Shown piece after piece: positions 44,314 to 56,084 of a stretch of 64,000 nt of DNA. The stretch comes from Allomuricauda sp. (GTDB lineage Bacteria; Bacteroidota; Bacteroidia; Flavobacteriales; Flavobacteriaceae): assembly GCA_017795045.1 (NCBI GenBank), contig CP051244.1, forward strand, positions 1,007,804 to 1,071,803, read 5' to 3'. Every line of letters begins with the position of its first letter. Position 1 is the stretch's first letter. Position numbers and translations under genes: made by a program. The notes beneath the pieces were generated by a model that did no database searches, was not told the origin of the DNA, and saw only the letters and a list, made by a program, of their open reading frames with translations.

Positions 44314-46348
<2,035 letters not shown>

Positions 46349-46352
<4 letters not shown>

Positions 46353-46930
46353 ATTTTTCTGACTTTATTATGTTCGAGCATATACTTTTCGTTGCTTTCC
46401 GGACAAACCGCAGTACCCGTTATATCAAAGTTCAAGCGATGGCCATATTCACTTACCCAGCCTATTTGCTTGGCCGGATTGCCCACCAATAAAGCATATG
46501 GGGGAACCGATTTTGTAACCACGGCACCAGCACCGATCAATGCAAATTCTCCTATATCGTTTCCGCAAACCACAGTAGCGTTGGCCCCTATTGTGGCACC
46601 CTTTTTAACAGTGGTCTTCATATACTCGTTTCTTCTATTGATGGCACTTCGTGGATTGATTACGTTCGTAAATACCATGGAAGGGCCTAAAAAAACGTCA
46701 TCTTCACAAATTACCCCAGTATATATGGATACATTGTTCTGAACCTTTACGTTGTTCCCCAAGACTACCTTTGGCGAAACCACAACATTCTGGCCAATAT
46801 TACAGGACTCTCCTATTGTACAATTAGGCATAATATGTGAAAAATGCCATATTCTGGTTCCTTTACCTATAGCGCAGCCTTCGTCTATTACAGCAGTTTC
46901 ATGAGAGAAAAAAGGAGATGCTTTATCCAT
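46349..46930 (-). CDS. wbpD: Left-handed beta-helix acetyltransferase, WbpD-like
   Basis: About 193 residues with hexapeptide repeats (IWHFSHIMPNCTIGESCNIG, VSPKVVLGNNVKVQNNVSIY, KGATIGANATVVCGNDIGE, GAVVTKSVPPYALLVGNPAK). It N-acetylates the 3-amino group to give UDP-GlcNAc(3NAc)A. Start at 46930 (MDKASPFFSH) gives the family length; 46999 adds 23 residues of doubtful value. First of the coupled wbpDEB set; 135 bp after rfbC. Confidence 0.9.
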
Positions 46931-47065
46931 TAAAAGTATTTGAAGAGAATTTTCTTGGTCTTGATTTATTATTCTTAAACCTCTTTTATCAAGGGCCAAA
47001 ATTTAACTAATACGTACAAATCTAAAACAATTCCGTAGGATTTTGCTGTCTTTGCCATTTTAAAC

Positions 47066-47602
47066 TTACATGAACTGGTACAGTGAACTATCTCTTTTGG
47101 ACAGGAATGGTTTGTTCAACCCTACATTCCAATCAATGCCTAACGTTGCATCATCATACCTTATTCCCTCCTCTGCCTCTTTGTTATAATAATTATCACA
47201 TTTATAAAAAAAATGGGCGGTTTCACTAAGCACCAAAAACCCATGGGCAAAACCTCTGGGAACAAATAGCTGTTTTTTATTATCACTGCTCAGCTCAATA
47301 GAGATGTGTTGTCCATACGTTGGGGAATCCTTGCGAATATCCACCACCACATCCTGCACCTTACCTTCCAAAACAGAGACCAATTTGGACTGGGCATGTT
47401 CTCCTTTTTGATAGTGCAACCCTCTTAAAACCCCTTTTTTGGAAAAGGAAAAATTGTCTTGTACAAAAACTACTTCCCTTCCAATGGCATTGCAAAAAGC
47501 CTCATGGTTGTAACTTTCAAAGAAGTAACCCCTATCATCTTCAAACACTTGGGGCTCCAATATAAAACACCCCTTTAATTTGGTTTCTATAGCCTTGATC
47601 AT
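47066..47602 (-). CDS. rfbC: dTDP-4-dehydrorhamnose 3,5-epimerase
   Basis: 178 residues of the RmlC cupin family: FEDDRGYFFESYN, GVLRGLHYQKGEHAQSKLVS (catalytic His in RGLHYQ) and LFVPRGFAHGFLVLSE. Third step of dTDP-L-rhamnose synthesis. 2 bp after rfbA; the order B... see RmlD-B-A-C reading along the minus strand is complete here. Confidence 0.95.
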   Translation of the reverse strand: MIKAIETKLKGCFILEPQVFEDDRGYFFESYNHEAFCNAIGREVVFVQDNFSFSKKGVLRGLHYQKGEHAQSKLVSVLEGKVQDVVVDIRKDSPTYGQHISIELSSDNKKQLFVPRGFAHGFLVLSETAHFFYKCDNYYNKEAEEGIRYDDATLGIDWNVGLNKPFLSKRDSSLYQFM

Positions 47603-47604
47603 GC

Positions 47605-48468
47605 CTACTTGTTCAAAATGCCCAACAATCTTTTTCCATACCCACTTTTCATCAAGGGCTGGGCCAATCCCTCAAATTGTTCTTGGTTGATGAACCCCAT
47701 TTCATAGGCCGCAACCTCAATAGATCCAATTATAGCCCCCTGACGTTCCTCAATCACCTCAACAAATTGTGAGGCCTGCATCAATGCCTGAAAGGTTCCA
47801 GTGTCCAACCAAGCAGTACCCCTGTCCAAAATACTTACATTGAGATTCCCTCTTTTTAGATATTCTTTATTCACATCGGTAATCTCCAGTTCACCTCTGG
47901 CACTGGGCCTAATGTTCTTCGCTATTGAAACCACTTCGTTATCATAAAAATAGATTCCTGGCACCGCATAGTTGGATTTTGGATTTTGCGGTTTTTCCTC
48001 AATACTAATGGCCTTCCCTTCTTCATTAAATTCAACTACGCCATACCGTTGTGGATCGTTTACTTGGTATGCATAGATAATTCCTCCGTCCGGGTCATTA
48101 TTGGACTGCAATAATTTTGAAAGTCCCGTTCCATAAAAAATGTTGTCCCCAAGAATCAGGGCCACCTTGTCGTTTCCAATAAAATCCTCCCCAATGATAA
48201 ATGCCTCTGCCAATCCGTTGGGAGCTTCCTGTACGGCATAAGAAAAAGAGCAACCATATCTTTTGCCATCTCCCAATAGTTCTTGAAATAGGGGAAGGTC
48301 TTTGGGGGTTGAAATGATCAATATCTCCCTAATACCAGAATACAGTAGGGTAGACAAGGGGTAATAGATCATAGGCTTGTCATAAATGGGCATCAGTTGC
48401 TTGCTCACCGAAAGGGTCAATGGGTGCAATCTGGTGCCAGTTCCGCCGGCCAAAACAATTCCTTTCAT
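47605..48468 (-). CDS. rfbA: Glucose-1-phosphate thymidylyltransferase
   Basis: 287 residues. [13 protein letters not shown] (6-18) is the nucleotidyltransferase signature; [13 protein letters not shown] binds metal and the [10 protein letters not shown] motif is near 220. First step of dTDP-L-rhamnose synthesis from glucose-1-phosphate and dTTP, typically feedback-inhibited by dTDP-rhamnose in this family. It lies 6 bp after rfbB. Confidence 0.96.
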   Translation of the reverse strand: MKGIVLAGGTGTRLHPLTLSVSKQLMPIYDKPMIYYPLSTLLYSGIREILIISTPKDLPLFQELLGDGKRYGCSFSYAVQEAPNGLAEAFIIGEDFIGNDKVALILGDNIFYGTGLSKLLQSNNDPDGGIIYAYQVNDPQRYGVVEFNEEGKAISIEEKPQNPKSNYAVPGIYFYDNEVVSIAKNIRPSARGELEITDVNKEYLKRGNLNVSILDRGTAWLDTGTFQALMQASQFVEVIEERQGAIIGSIEVAAYEMGFINQEQFEGLAQPLMKSGYGKRLLGILNK

Positions 48469-48474
48469 GCTGCC

Positions 48475-49536
48475 TTATTGTTGATATTGTTTTTGATAAT
48501 ACGCTTTATAATCCCCTGAAGTTACATGATCTAACCATTCCTGATTCTTTAAATACCAGTCAATGGTCAGGTCAAGTCCTTCCTCAAAGGTAACAGAGGG
48601 TTCCCAACCCAATTCTTTATGGATCTTGGCGGCATCTATGGCATAGCGTAGATCGTGTCCTGGACGGTCTTTCACAAAGGTGATGAGCTTTTCTGAACTT
48701 CCTTCGGCCCTATTCAACTTTGCGTCCATCAATTGGCAAAGCAATCGTACCAAATCAATGTTCTTCCATTCATTAAACCCACCAATGTTATAGGTTTCCC
48801 CTTTTTTTCCTTTATGAAAAACCAAGTCAATCGCAGCTGCATGATCTTTTACATACAACCAATCCCTCGTATAGTTGCCATCGCCATAAACCGGTAATGG
48901 CTTATTATGGATAATATTGTTGATGAACAGTGGAATCAACTTCTCCGGAAAGTGGTTGGGTCCGTAGTTGTTGGAACAATTGGATATCACATAAGGCAAT
49001 CCGTAGGTTTCCCCATAGGCCCTCACAAAGTGGTCCGAACCTGCTTTTGATGCCGAATAGGGAGAGTTGGGGGCATAAGGAGTGGTCTCCGCAAAGAGGC
49101 CGGTGTTACCCAAAGCTCCATAGACCTCATCCGTACTAATATGGTAGAATCGAAAATCTGGATTCCTTTTGGCTAAATCCAATGAGGCGTTCAAAAGATT
49201 TACCGTGCCCAACACATTGGTTTTCACGAACGACAAGGGGTCGGTTATAGAGCGGTCCACATGAGATTCTGCCGCCAAATGTATCACGCCATCAAACCCT
49301 TTTTGCGAAAAGAGTTGATTGATATAATCCGTATCGGAGATATCTCCTTTGATAAAAGAGTAATTGGGCGCCGCTTCAATATCCCGCAGGTTTTCAAGAT
49401 TGCCCGCATAGGTTAGGGCATCAAGATTGTGGATGTGGTATCCTTCATAGGTTTCAACAAACCGCCGTACCACATGGGACCCAATGAAGCCTGCTCCTCC
49501 CGTAATCAATATGTCCTTTTGGGCATACTCTTTCAT
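48475..49536 (-). CDS. rfbB: dTDP-glucose 4,6-dehydratase
   Basis: About 353 residues, extended SDR. GGAGFIGSH binds NAD; STDEVYGALG and YSASKAGSDH hold the catalytic Thr/Asp/Glu and Tyr-xxx-Lys; GDGNYTRDWLYVKDHA follows. Start at 49536 (MKEYAQKDILITGG); the longer frame from 49581 adds 15 non-conserved residues. Second enzyme of the rhamnose route. Confidence 0.96.
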   Translation of the reverse strand: MKEYAQKDILITGGAGFIGSHVVRRFVETYEGYHIHNLDALTYAGNLENLRDIEAAPNYSFIKGDISDTDYINQLFSQKGFDGVIHLAAESHVDRSITDPLSFVKTNVLGTVNLLNASLDLAKRNPDFRFYHISTDEVYGALGNTGLFAETTPYAPNSPYSASKAGSDHFVRAYGETYGLPYVISNCSNNYGPNHFPEKLIPLFINNIIHNKPLPVYGDGNYTRDWLYVKDHAAAIDLVFHKGKKGETYNIGGFNEWKNIDLVRLLCQLMDAKLNRAEGSSEKLITFVKDRPGHDLRYAIDAAKIHKELGWEPSVTFEEGLDLTIDWYLKNQEWLDHVTSGDYKAYYQKQYQQ

Positions 49537-49595
49537 TAAAGCATTTTTAACATAAGCTTTTTTGGCGCTATGCGGCTCCAAAAGCCAACCCTTGG

Positions 49596-50372
49596 CTAAG
49601 ACAGAATGCTGTTCTTCGGTCTCTTTGCGAAAGTACGATAATTCCTATCCAATACAAGGTTGACCTTTTCGCTCAACCCGTTTTCTTCCAATATTTGTTG
49701 GGCAAAATCGTACCAGGTCATGGGCACACCATCAGTGCAATGATAGGTGCCATATGGTTTCTTTCCCTCTATGATATCATCTAAAATGAATTTGGCCAGC
49801 GTCTCCGTATTCGTAGGGCATCCCTTTTGGTCATCGGTTACATGAAGAGCAATGCCTTCCACTGCCTTCCTTAGAATGGTCCGATAAAAATTGTGCCCAT
49901 ACTTTTTGCTGTAAAGCCAGGATGTTCTAACAATGAAATGGTTGGGTAAAGTCCTTCGGATATATTCTTCCCCTTTTAGTTTGGACCTACCATACACATT
50001 GATGGGATTGGGTTCATCTTCAACGGTATAGGGGGTCTTCTTTTCACCATCAAAAACATAATCTGTTGAAATATGAATCAACGTCATCTGATGGGCCTTA
50101 CAGGCCAGTGCCAGATTTTTGGCCCCCTCAGAATTTACCCGGTATGCTACTTCAGGGGTCTTCTCTGCTTGCTCAACATTGGTGTAAGCGGCACAGTTGA
50201 TGCAGTATCCGTATTGTTGACTTTTGAAAAAATCGGAAACTTGTTGCTCATTGGTGATGTCCAAATCCGCGGAAGTCCTAAAATCAAAAAGTATGTTTTT
50301 GGCCTTTGGGGCCAATTCCTTGAGCGTCCTTCCCAATTGCCCATCCGAACCGGTGACCACAACCTTTTTCAT
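49596..50372 (-). CDS. rfbD: dTDP-4-dehydrorhamnose reductase
   Basis: About 258 residues, a little short of the usual ~285. VTGSDGQLGRTLKEL is the NADPH loop; ISTDYVFDGE and YGRSKLKGE give the Tyr-xxx-Lys pair; VRTSWLYS follows. Final step producing dTDP-L-rhamnose. ATG 50372 (MKKVVVTGS) is chosen over 50435, whose extra residues overlap the wzz end. Confidence 0.93.
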   Translation of the reverse strand: MKKVVVTGSDGQLGRTLKELAPKAKNILFDFRTSADLDITNEQQVSDFFKSQQYGYCINCAAYTNVEQAEKTPEVAYRVNSEGAKNLALACKAHQMTLIHISTDYVFDGEKKTPYTVEDEPNPINVYGRSKLKGEEYIRRTLPNHFIVRTSWLYSKKYGHNFYRTILRKAVEGIALHVTDDQKGCPTNTETLAKFILDDIIEGKKPYGTYHCTDGVPMTWYDFAQQILEENGLSEKVNLVLDRNYRTFAKRPKNSILS

Positions 50373-50385
50373 TTTCTCGAAGCTT

Positions 50386-51387
50386 CTAGTCCCTTGCTTC
50401 CATTTCGATTGCCTTTTTGTTAAGGTATCTAACAAAAGAAAACAAGAAGAACCCTATTAGCAGAATAAGTGGAATAAGGATTATCTTCTTACTGAAAAAC
50501 GCTTTGCTGACCTGATGTGGGGTTCCAAAGTTAATTATCCCAATGGGGGTGGTAAGCTCAGAAAGTTCAATCTTTCTGTCCTCAATATCCTTTATCAACT
50601 CTGTCTTTAAATTGAAGAGAGCTGCAACATTCACCTTTTCTTCATTTTGAAGCACCACCTGTCCTGAACCCAATGTGCCTTGTTGTTTACCTAGGTTTGT
50701 GGAATAATTTTTAATTATAGTGTCTATTTGGGCAATTAAAACTTCATTTTTCTGTATTCTTTCCCTTGAATTGGTGGCCTGAATAACAACAAGTTCCTTG
50801 AAATAGTCATTGGAATTTATATAGTCCATCAGTTTTCTGGCAATCTTGTCACCCCCAATGTCCTTATATTGAAACGTTATCCTATGGTTGAATTCTGTTT
50901 GATTGAGTACTTCTTCCCGAAGAATATCAGATATCAAATCTGTTTTTTCAAGCTTTTGAAGAACTTCCAGATATTCCAATTCTTTATCTGCAGCTTTTTC
51001 AGCGTCTTTTTTTACCGGCTCTATTGAAATTTGAAACCCTTTTAAATCTTCACTTGAGATTCCCAGCTCTTGGAAAAAAGCTTCATTTTGCATCTTTACA
51101 TTAGCCTCAATTTCCGAAACTACATCATATAAATAGTCTTTACTGTGCAGATTGGGCCGAACAATGACATCGACCTTGAGCTTTTCTGTGGAAATAAACT
51201 TTAGTCCATACCCTATGGCCGCACCTAAAACAACCAGCCCAAAAAGGACTATGGCATTCTTTTTAAGATAAAGAAAAAGACGTAAAAAGATGGTCCCAAG
51301 TTTATTGAAACCCTTTTCAACTAGTTGAAGCAATTGCCCCAAATCTATTTCATCCGAGGAGTTCTGATTTGCTGGTTGGTCTGCCAT
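50386..51387 (-). CDS. Wzz-type chain-length determinant protein
   Basis: 333 residues. Two membrane helices (about 47-66, IVLFGLVVLGAAIGYG, and about 300-320, IILIPLILLIGFFLFSF) flank a periplasmic region with coiled-coil character, the classical Wzz/PCP layout. No C-terminal kinase, so PCP1-like. It sets the polymer length together with Wzy. It starts 1 bp before the stop of the 561-residue gene and ends 13 bp before rfbD. Confidence 0.88.
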   Translation of the reverse strand: MADQPANQNSSDEIDLGQLLQLVEKGFNKLGTIFLRLFLYLKKNAIVLFGLVVLGAAIGYGLKFISTEKLKVDVIVRPNLHSKDYLYDVVSEIEANVKMQNEAFFQELGISSEDLKGFQISIEPVKKDAEKAADKELEYLEVLQKLEKTDLISDILREEVLNQTEFNHRITFQYKDIGGDKIARKLMDYINSNDYFKELVVIQATNSRERIQKNEVLIAQIDTIIKNYSTNLGKQQGTLGSGQVVLQNEEKVNVAALFNLKTELIKDIEDRKIELSELTTPIGIINFGTPHQVSKAFFSKKIILIPLILLIGFFLFSFVRYLNKKAIEMEARD

Positions 51388-51388
51388 G

Positions 51389-53074
51389 TTATGAATTGAA
51401 TATTTGTTTTAAAATCCTGTCCGTTATCAAATAGGTGGGTTTCACCCCTGTTGTCCCCAAACCTCCGGAGGCCAAGGTGCTCCCTGTCTCCAAGGGGTTG
51501 TCCGATGCATAATAGGCATATCTCACCTTTACATCTTTTTTAATGCTTTTCCGAATCTGGGAAGCCGATTGGATTGCTTTTTGGTAGTGTACCCCCTCCA
51601 TTTCCAATCCTATTACGTTCCACGTAGATTCATGAAAAAATCGAAGGATGTCCTTGTTTTGCAACGATGTTCCCAAAACCGTCACCATGGCTCCCTCCAA
51701 AACTTTTAAGCCGTTTCCTTCAAAATCCGAGGCGCACAACTCATTGTGAAACGGGTAGTTATCTGCCGTTCCTTCAAAAATATGTGCTGAAGGAATCATC
51801 AAATCTCCCTTGCCCCCTTCCAAAATACCGGCTTTGCCCATAATGGAAACCGAGTCCACGTTCAAAAACCATTTTTGGTCTCCTTGTTCAAAAGGTTTCA
51901 AAAGTTCGTCAATGGTCTCATACGCCTGCTCGCCAAAGGCATAATCCATCACAAATATAACTGGTTTTTGTTCTTCCGAAATACCCTCTGGCAAATCATA
52001 GCAGCAAGTGCCCATACCAAATTTGGCAGTATCGAAAATCTGTACGTCTATATTCGCTCCAGAGGTATCATCCAAAAATAGCATGCCATTTTTCTCTGCG
52101 GCCGACTTCACCTTTTTATTAAGGTTTTTGTTCTTTGCCGCGCTCAACGCTTCAAAAACTTCCAACGAATTGGTATTGGGGAACTCCTTTGCCAATGCTT
52201 TCTTGGCAAAAAGGGAATTCATGACACTGTGCATATTAGCACTTATGATGTGAAGGGGTCTGTGCAGAAGGTTGTTGTCCTTTAGGGTCTGCTTAATCAT
52301 GTCGGCCCATCGCTCCCCATGGATATGATGTCCCAATCGCTCCCTGAGCAACGGGCTAAACGTAATGGTTCGCTTGTTCCCCGTGGTTTCTTCCTCTATG
52401 GCCAATTTGCCCAGCCAATGGATCACATTAAGGAATTGATCCGGACTCTCTGGAGTGGCCAGTTTGTTCTGGATCTCCACAACCTCATCAAAGGTCCTTC
52501 CCAAAATATTGGCAGCATGGATCAAGGCCACTTCCCGTTCATCATCCCCTTTTTCTTCACTTAGGACAAAACTGGTCAGCTTGTCCCAATCGCGAATGGT
52601 GGCACTTCCTTCATCCACCAAGACCCTTTTACAGATTTTACCGGATTCAATGAACAAAAAGGTTAGATGGGTAAGAATATCATAAATATCGCTACGGCCC
52701 CGTGTAATCTCAATGTTCATCTGCTCATCGTCAATCCTGTAGCAGTTTCTTCGACGCTTTGGAGGGACAATCGGTACTAAATGTGATTTGGAGTACCCTT
52801 CATCCGAGGTAAGATTGATGAACCTACATTCCTCAATACCGTTCGGCAATCGTTCCAGAACATAGATAAGGCCGTTCAATTCTGCCTTTTCTTCAGCAAC
52901 AGTACCATATATCTCGGGTCGTAACAGCAAAAGGGCACTTCTAAGGGCGTTGCCCGAAACCCCTGAAGGTTTATAAAATCCCCTGTTGAGCAAATGTCGC
53001 ATGGTAATGTACAAGCGTTCAATTGCATTGGTGGACTCCTGGGCCCTAGTGGTCTGTTTTATTTCGGTTGCCAT
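51389..53074 (-). CDS. Large conserved protein with a nucleoside-phosphorylase-like C-terminal domain (DUF6909-like)
   Basis: 561 residues, cytosolic. The N-terminal half is helical (ESTNAIERLYITMRHLLNRG). Residues about 400-540 read like the purine nucleoside phosphorylase superfamily: SIMGKAGILEGGKGDLMIPS, AMVTVLGTSLQN and WNVIGLEMEGVHYQKAI with the ME motif. I recall the family as DUF6909 in Flavobacteriia but am not certain. A base or nucleotide-sugar role upstream of Wzz is conceivable; none is established by the sequence. Confidence 0.7.
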   Translation of the reverse strand: MATEIKQTTRAQESTNAIERLYITMRHLLNRGFYKPSGVSGNALRSALLLLRPEIYGTVAEEKAELNGLIYVLERLPNGIEECRFINLTSDEGYSKSHLVPIVPPKRRRNCYRIDDEQMNIEITRGRSDIYDILTHLTFLFIESGKICKRVLVDEGSATIRDWDKLTSFVLSEEKGDDEREVALIHAANILGRTFDEVVEIQNKLATPESPDQFLNVIHWLGKLAIEEETTGNKRTITFSPLLRERLGHHIHGERWADMIKQTLKDNNLLHRPLHIISANMHSVMNSLFAKKALAKEFPNTNSLEVFEALSAAKNKNLNKKVKSAAEKNGMLFLDDTSGANIDVQIFDTAKFGMGTCCYDLPEGISEEQKPVIFVMDYAFGEQAYETIDELLKPFEQGDQKWFLNVDSVSIMGKAGILEGGKGDLMIPSAHIFEGTADNYPFHNELCASDFEGNGLKVLEGAMVTVLGTSLQNKDILRFFHESTWNVIGLEMEGVHYQKAIQSASQIRKSIKKDVKVRYAYYASDNPLETGSTLASGGLGTTGVKPTYLITDRILKQIFNS

Positions 53075-53130
53075 AATGAATTCTGGTAAAAATACATGAA
53101 TTCCTACGAAAGTTACATGCTTCCCAAAAT

Positions 53131-54627
53131 CTATATTTTGAAGGGCTCCAATCCATCGGCCACTTTTCTGTCATTGGAAAGCCGTTGTACTTTGTTCTGA
53201 CCCCCAAGTTTACCAAGAGTCTTCATATAGTCTTGAAATCCTCCTTGTTGTACCGGGGTAACTTTTAACGGTTGCAAAATGTTACCCGTGATAAGGTCGT
53301 CATAGTAACTGTTCTGCTTTTTCATACTTTCCTCAATGATCTTACAAAATTTTGAAGTGTCCGAAGGTTGCCTTTCAAATTCTATAAACCATTCGTGATA
53401 GGGCAACTCACCATTCCCTGAGTCTGTTTGGGGCGCCACGGTGAACTCATTTACCAAGGCATCGGTCTGTTCAACGGCCAACCGAAGGGCCTCTTCCACT
53501 TCCTTGGCAATCACGTGTTCACCAAAAGCCGAAATAAAATGCTTAATGCGACCCGAAACGATAACGCGGTAGGGGCCCTTAGAAATAAACCGAATGGTAT
53601 CGCCAAGGTTATAGGCCCACAATCCGGCGTTTGTGGAAATGACCATGGCATAGTCAACATCCAACTCTACATCGGCTATGGTCAACCGCTTTGGGTTTTC
53701 AGAGAAAAATTCATCGGCCTTGATGAATTCATAGAAAATCCCGGAATCCAAAAGCAATAGCATGCCCTTTTCCTTTTGAGAATCCTGATATGCAAAAAAC
53801 CCTTCGCTGGCCGGAAACAGTTCAATACTGTCCACCTTTCTGCCAATCAGGTTTTCAAATTTGGCCCGGTAGGGTTCATAGTTTACTCCACCATAAATGA
53901 ACAACTGAAATGCTTTGAAGAGTTCCCCAACTTTTTTCCCTGTCTTGGTGTTCAGTTTTTCAAAATACATCTGTACCCAAGACGGAATGCCCGCAATAAC
54001 GGTCATGTTCTCATTTTCGGTTTCTTCCACAATCTTGTCCACCTTGGCCTCCCAATCCTCCATACAGTTGGTTTCCCAACTGGGCAACCGGTTCTTCTGT
54101 AAGTAATTGGGCACGTAATGGGCGGAAATCCCAGAAAGCCTCCCCAGTTTGATTCCGTTTTTTTCTTCCAAAATGGGACTTCCTTGGAGAAATATCATTT
54201 TTCCATCCACAAAATCCGCATTGCCCGTTTCATGGATATAGCTCAATATGGCATTACGGGAGGCTTCTACTTGGTGCTTTATAGATCCTTTGGTAATGGG
54301 GATGTACTTTGCTCCCGAAGTAGTTCCCGATGTCTTCGCAAAATAAATGGGTTTTCCCGGCCAGAGCACACTCTCATGGCCATCCAAAATCTTTTGTACA
54401 TACGGCTTAAGTTCTTCGTAATCCCGAACGGGAACCTTATCTACAAAATCTTGGTGCGATATAATCGTCCCAAACCCATGGTCCACACCAAACTGGGTCT
54501 GGGAGGCTTGGGAAACAAGCTCTTGGAACACCTTGTTTTGGGTTTGTACGGGATGCTTTACCCATTTTGCAGTTTTATGGGCAATACGTTTGGCAAAAAG
54601 TTTTGCGGCAAATGCTTTTATGGACAT
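53131..54627 (-). CDS. GH3 auxin-responsive promoter family protein
   Basis: 498 residues of the adenylate-forming GH3 superfamily: YFAKTSGTTSGAKYIPITKG is the ATP/AMP loop, NYEPYRAKFENLIG and ELFPASEGFFAYQD the acyl motifs, and GLWAYNLGDTIRFIS the YxxGD motif. Plant members conjugate amino acids to hormones; bacterial roles are mostly unknown. It abuts the M23 gene (stop/start adjacent at 54627/54628). Confidence 0.9.
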   Translation of the reverse strand: MSIKAFAAKLFAKRIAHKTAKWVKHPVQTQNKVFQELVSQASQTQFGVDHGFGTIISHQDFVDKVPVRDYEELKPYVQKILDGHESVLWPGKPIYFAKTSGTTSGAKYIPITKGSIKHQVEASRNAILSYIHETGNADFVDGKMIFLQGSPILEEKNGIKLGRLSGISAHYVPNYLQKNRLPSWETNCMEDWEAKVDKIVEETENENMTVIAGIPSWVQMYFEKLNTKTGKKVGELFKAFQLFIYGGVNYEPYRAKFENLIGRKVDSIELFPASEGFFAYQDSQKEKGMLLLLDSGIFYEFIKADEFFSENPKRLTIADVELDVDYAMVISTNAGLWAYNLGDTIRFISKGPYRVIVSGRIKHFISAFGEHVIAKEVEEALRLAVEQTDALVNEFTVAPQTDSGNGELPYHEWFIEFERQPSDTSKFCKIIEESMKKQNSYYDDLITGNILQPLKVTPVQQGGFQDYMKTLGKLGGQNKVQRLSNDRKVADGLEPFKI

Positions 54628-55497
54628 TTAATCAAAATCGATATAGTTCAAAGGGTCTACAGGTTTACCCTTTCTCCAAAGTTCAAAATGTAGGTGTGGT
54701 CCTGTGGTCAACTCGCCAGTATTTCCAATGGTAGCGATTACTTCGCCGGCTTTGACCAAATCGCCCTGGGACTTACTCAGTGAACTGTTGTGTTTATAGA
54801 CTGATGTGATTCCATCCTGATGTTCTATAATGATCACATATCCGGTTTCAGAGGTCCATTCCGCAAAGAGAACAATTCCATCCGCAATGGATTTAATCGG
54901 AGAGTCCTTTGGGCCCAAAACATCGACCGCAAAATGCTTCGCCTTGGGATCAAAGGTCTGAGACAGCGTTCCATTCAATGGGGAAAAGAGCAAAGTGCCC
55001 ACATTTTCCATGTTTCGTTCAAAAAGATTGTACTTGTCTTCCAGTTCCACCTCTTCCCGAAGCAATAAATCTTGGCGAATAGGTGTCAGGTCAACTGTTG
55101 AAGGGTCCAACTTGTACTGCTCAAAAAGAGAATCCCTGTTGGCTTCGTTGTTCTCAATATCCCCACGTAGAACCTTACGCACATTCTCCAAATACCCATT
55201 GGTATAATTTAGGACATTGACCAAAGAATCCGTTTTATAGGTTAGTTCCGTGGCCTGCCGCTTCAATCGGGTAGAGGAATATCCCGGGATATATTCCCGT
55301 AGTGGCGTAAAAGCAATGATGAGCGTGGTAAGACCTATCAGGACAATGATGAACAGCATCCCGGTAACAAAAACGTTAAGCCTGCTGAGTTTGAAAGAAA
55401 TCTTTTCCTCAAAGGTGCTTTCATTGAGAATGACCAAGCGGTACTTGTGCAGCAGCTTTCGTTTGATCTCTTTTCTTTTTTTCTTGTCCTTGGCCAT
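54628..55497 (-). CDS. M23-family metallopeptidase (LytM-type), membrane anchored
   Basis: About 289 residues. One membrane helix (about 40-65, MLFIIVLIGLTTLIIAF) precedes a coiled segment and a C-terminal peptidase domain with zinc ligands in HFAVDV and HLHFEL and the conserved GYVIIIEHQDGI strand. It probably trims peptidoglycan or regulates amidases. Start at 55497 (MAKDKKKR) preferred to 55506. First gene of the minus-strand series leading into the polysaccharide locus. Confidence 0.9.
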   Translation of the reverse strand: MAKDKKKRKEIKRKLLHKYRLVILNESTFEEKISFKLSRLNVFVTGMLFIIVLIGLTTLIIAFTPLREYIPGYSSTRLKRQATELTYKTDSLVNVLNYTNGYLENVRKVLRGDIENNEANRDSLFEQYKLDPSTVDLTPIRQDLLLREEVELEDKYNLFERNMENVGTLLFSPLNGTLSQTFDPKAKHFAVDVLGPKDSPIKSIADGIVLFAEWTSETGYVIIIEHQDGITSVYKHNSSLSKSQGDLVKAGEVIATIGNTGELTTGPHLHFELWRKGKPVDPLNYIDFD

Positions 55498-55664
55498 AAT
55501 CAACAAAGATACTCTTCCATTTTAATTTTGATGTTAAGCTTTTTAAAATACTGCAACTGCTATAATGCTAACAATATCATACCCATTTGCTAATTTTCGT
55601 TAATCCGATGGCTCTTACAGTTCTTTTTAGTAATTTTACGTTTCACTTTAAAGGTTTTGACATT

Positions 55665-55859
55665 ATGATTGCTCAAACTATTTTTCTTGGTATGCTCGGT
55701 CCATGGCAAATTGTGCTTATCGTGGTCGTGGTTCTTTTGCTTTTTGGAGGCAAAAAAATCCCCGAACTGATGAGAGGCCTAGGCAGCGGCATCAAAGAAT
55801 TCAAGGATGCGTCCAAAGAGGAGGAGAAGTTAGAAGGAGGCAACGAGTCCAAGTCATAA
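55665..55859 (+). CDS. tatA: Sec-independent translocase TatA
   Basis: About 64 residues. Short N-terminus, membrane helix ([20 protein letters not shown]), the FGGKKIPEL hinge and an amphipathic helix ([19 protein letters not shown]), all typical of TatA/E. ATG at 55665 gives the normal N-terminus; a longer frame from 55587 adds an unrelated peptide. No tatC nearby. Confidence 0.95.
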   Translation: MIAQTIFLGMLGPWQIVLIVVVVLLLFGGKKIPELMRGLGSGIKEFKDASKEEEKLEGGNESKS

Positions 55860-56084
55860 GTCTTTCTTCCCGCTTATTTTATGGCCGTGTAAACCCCTGT
55901 ATTTAAAGGGCTTTTCGATAAAGAACCACATTTTTGTCGCCTACATGCCATAAATTCACTCTTTCACAACAAAAAGTTAGCCCAGCTAATTCCTTATTCT
56001 ATTTTAGCGTTTGAAAACGACGTTAGGCTCTCTTTGCTTAGCCTCCAGTTGGTCATAACAAATCAACTGCGCAGACAGAGTAGA

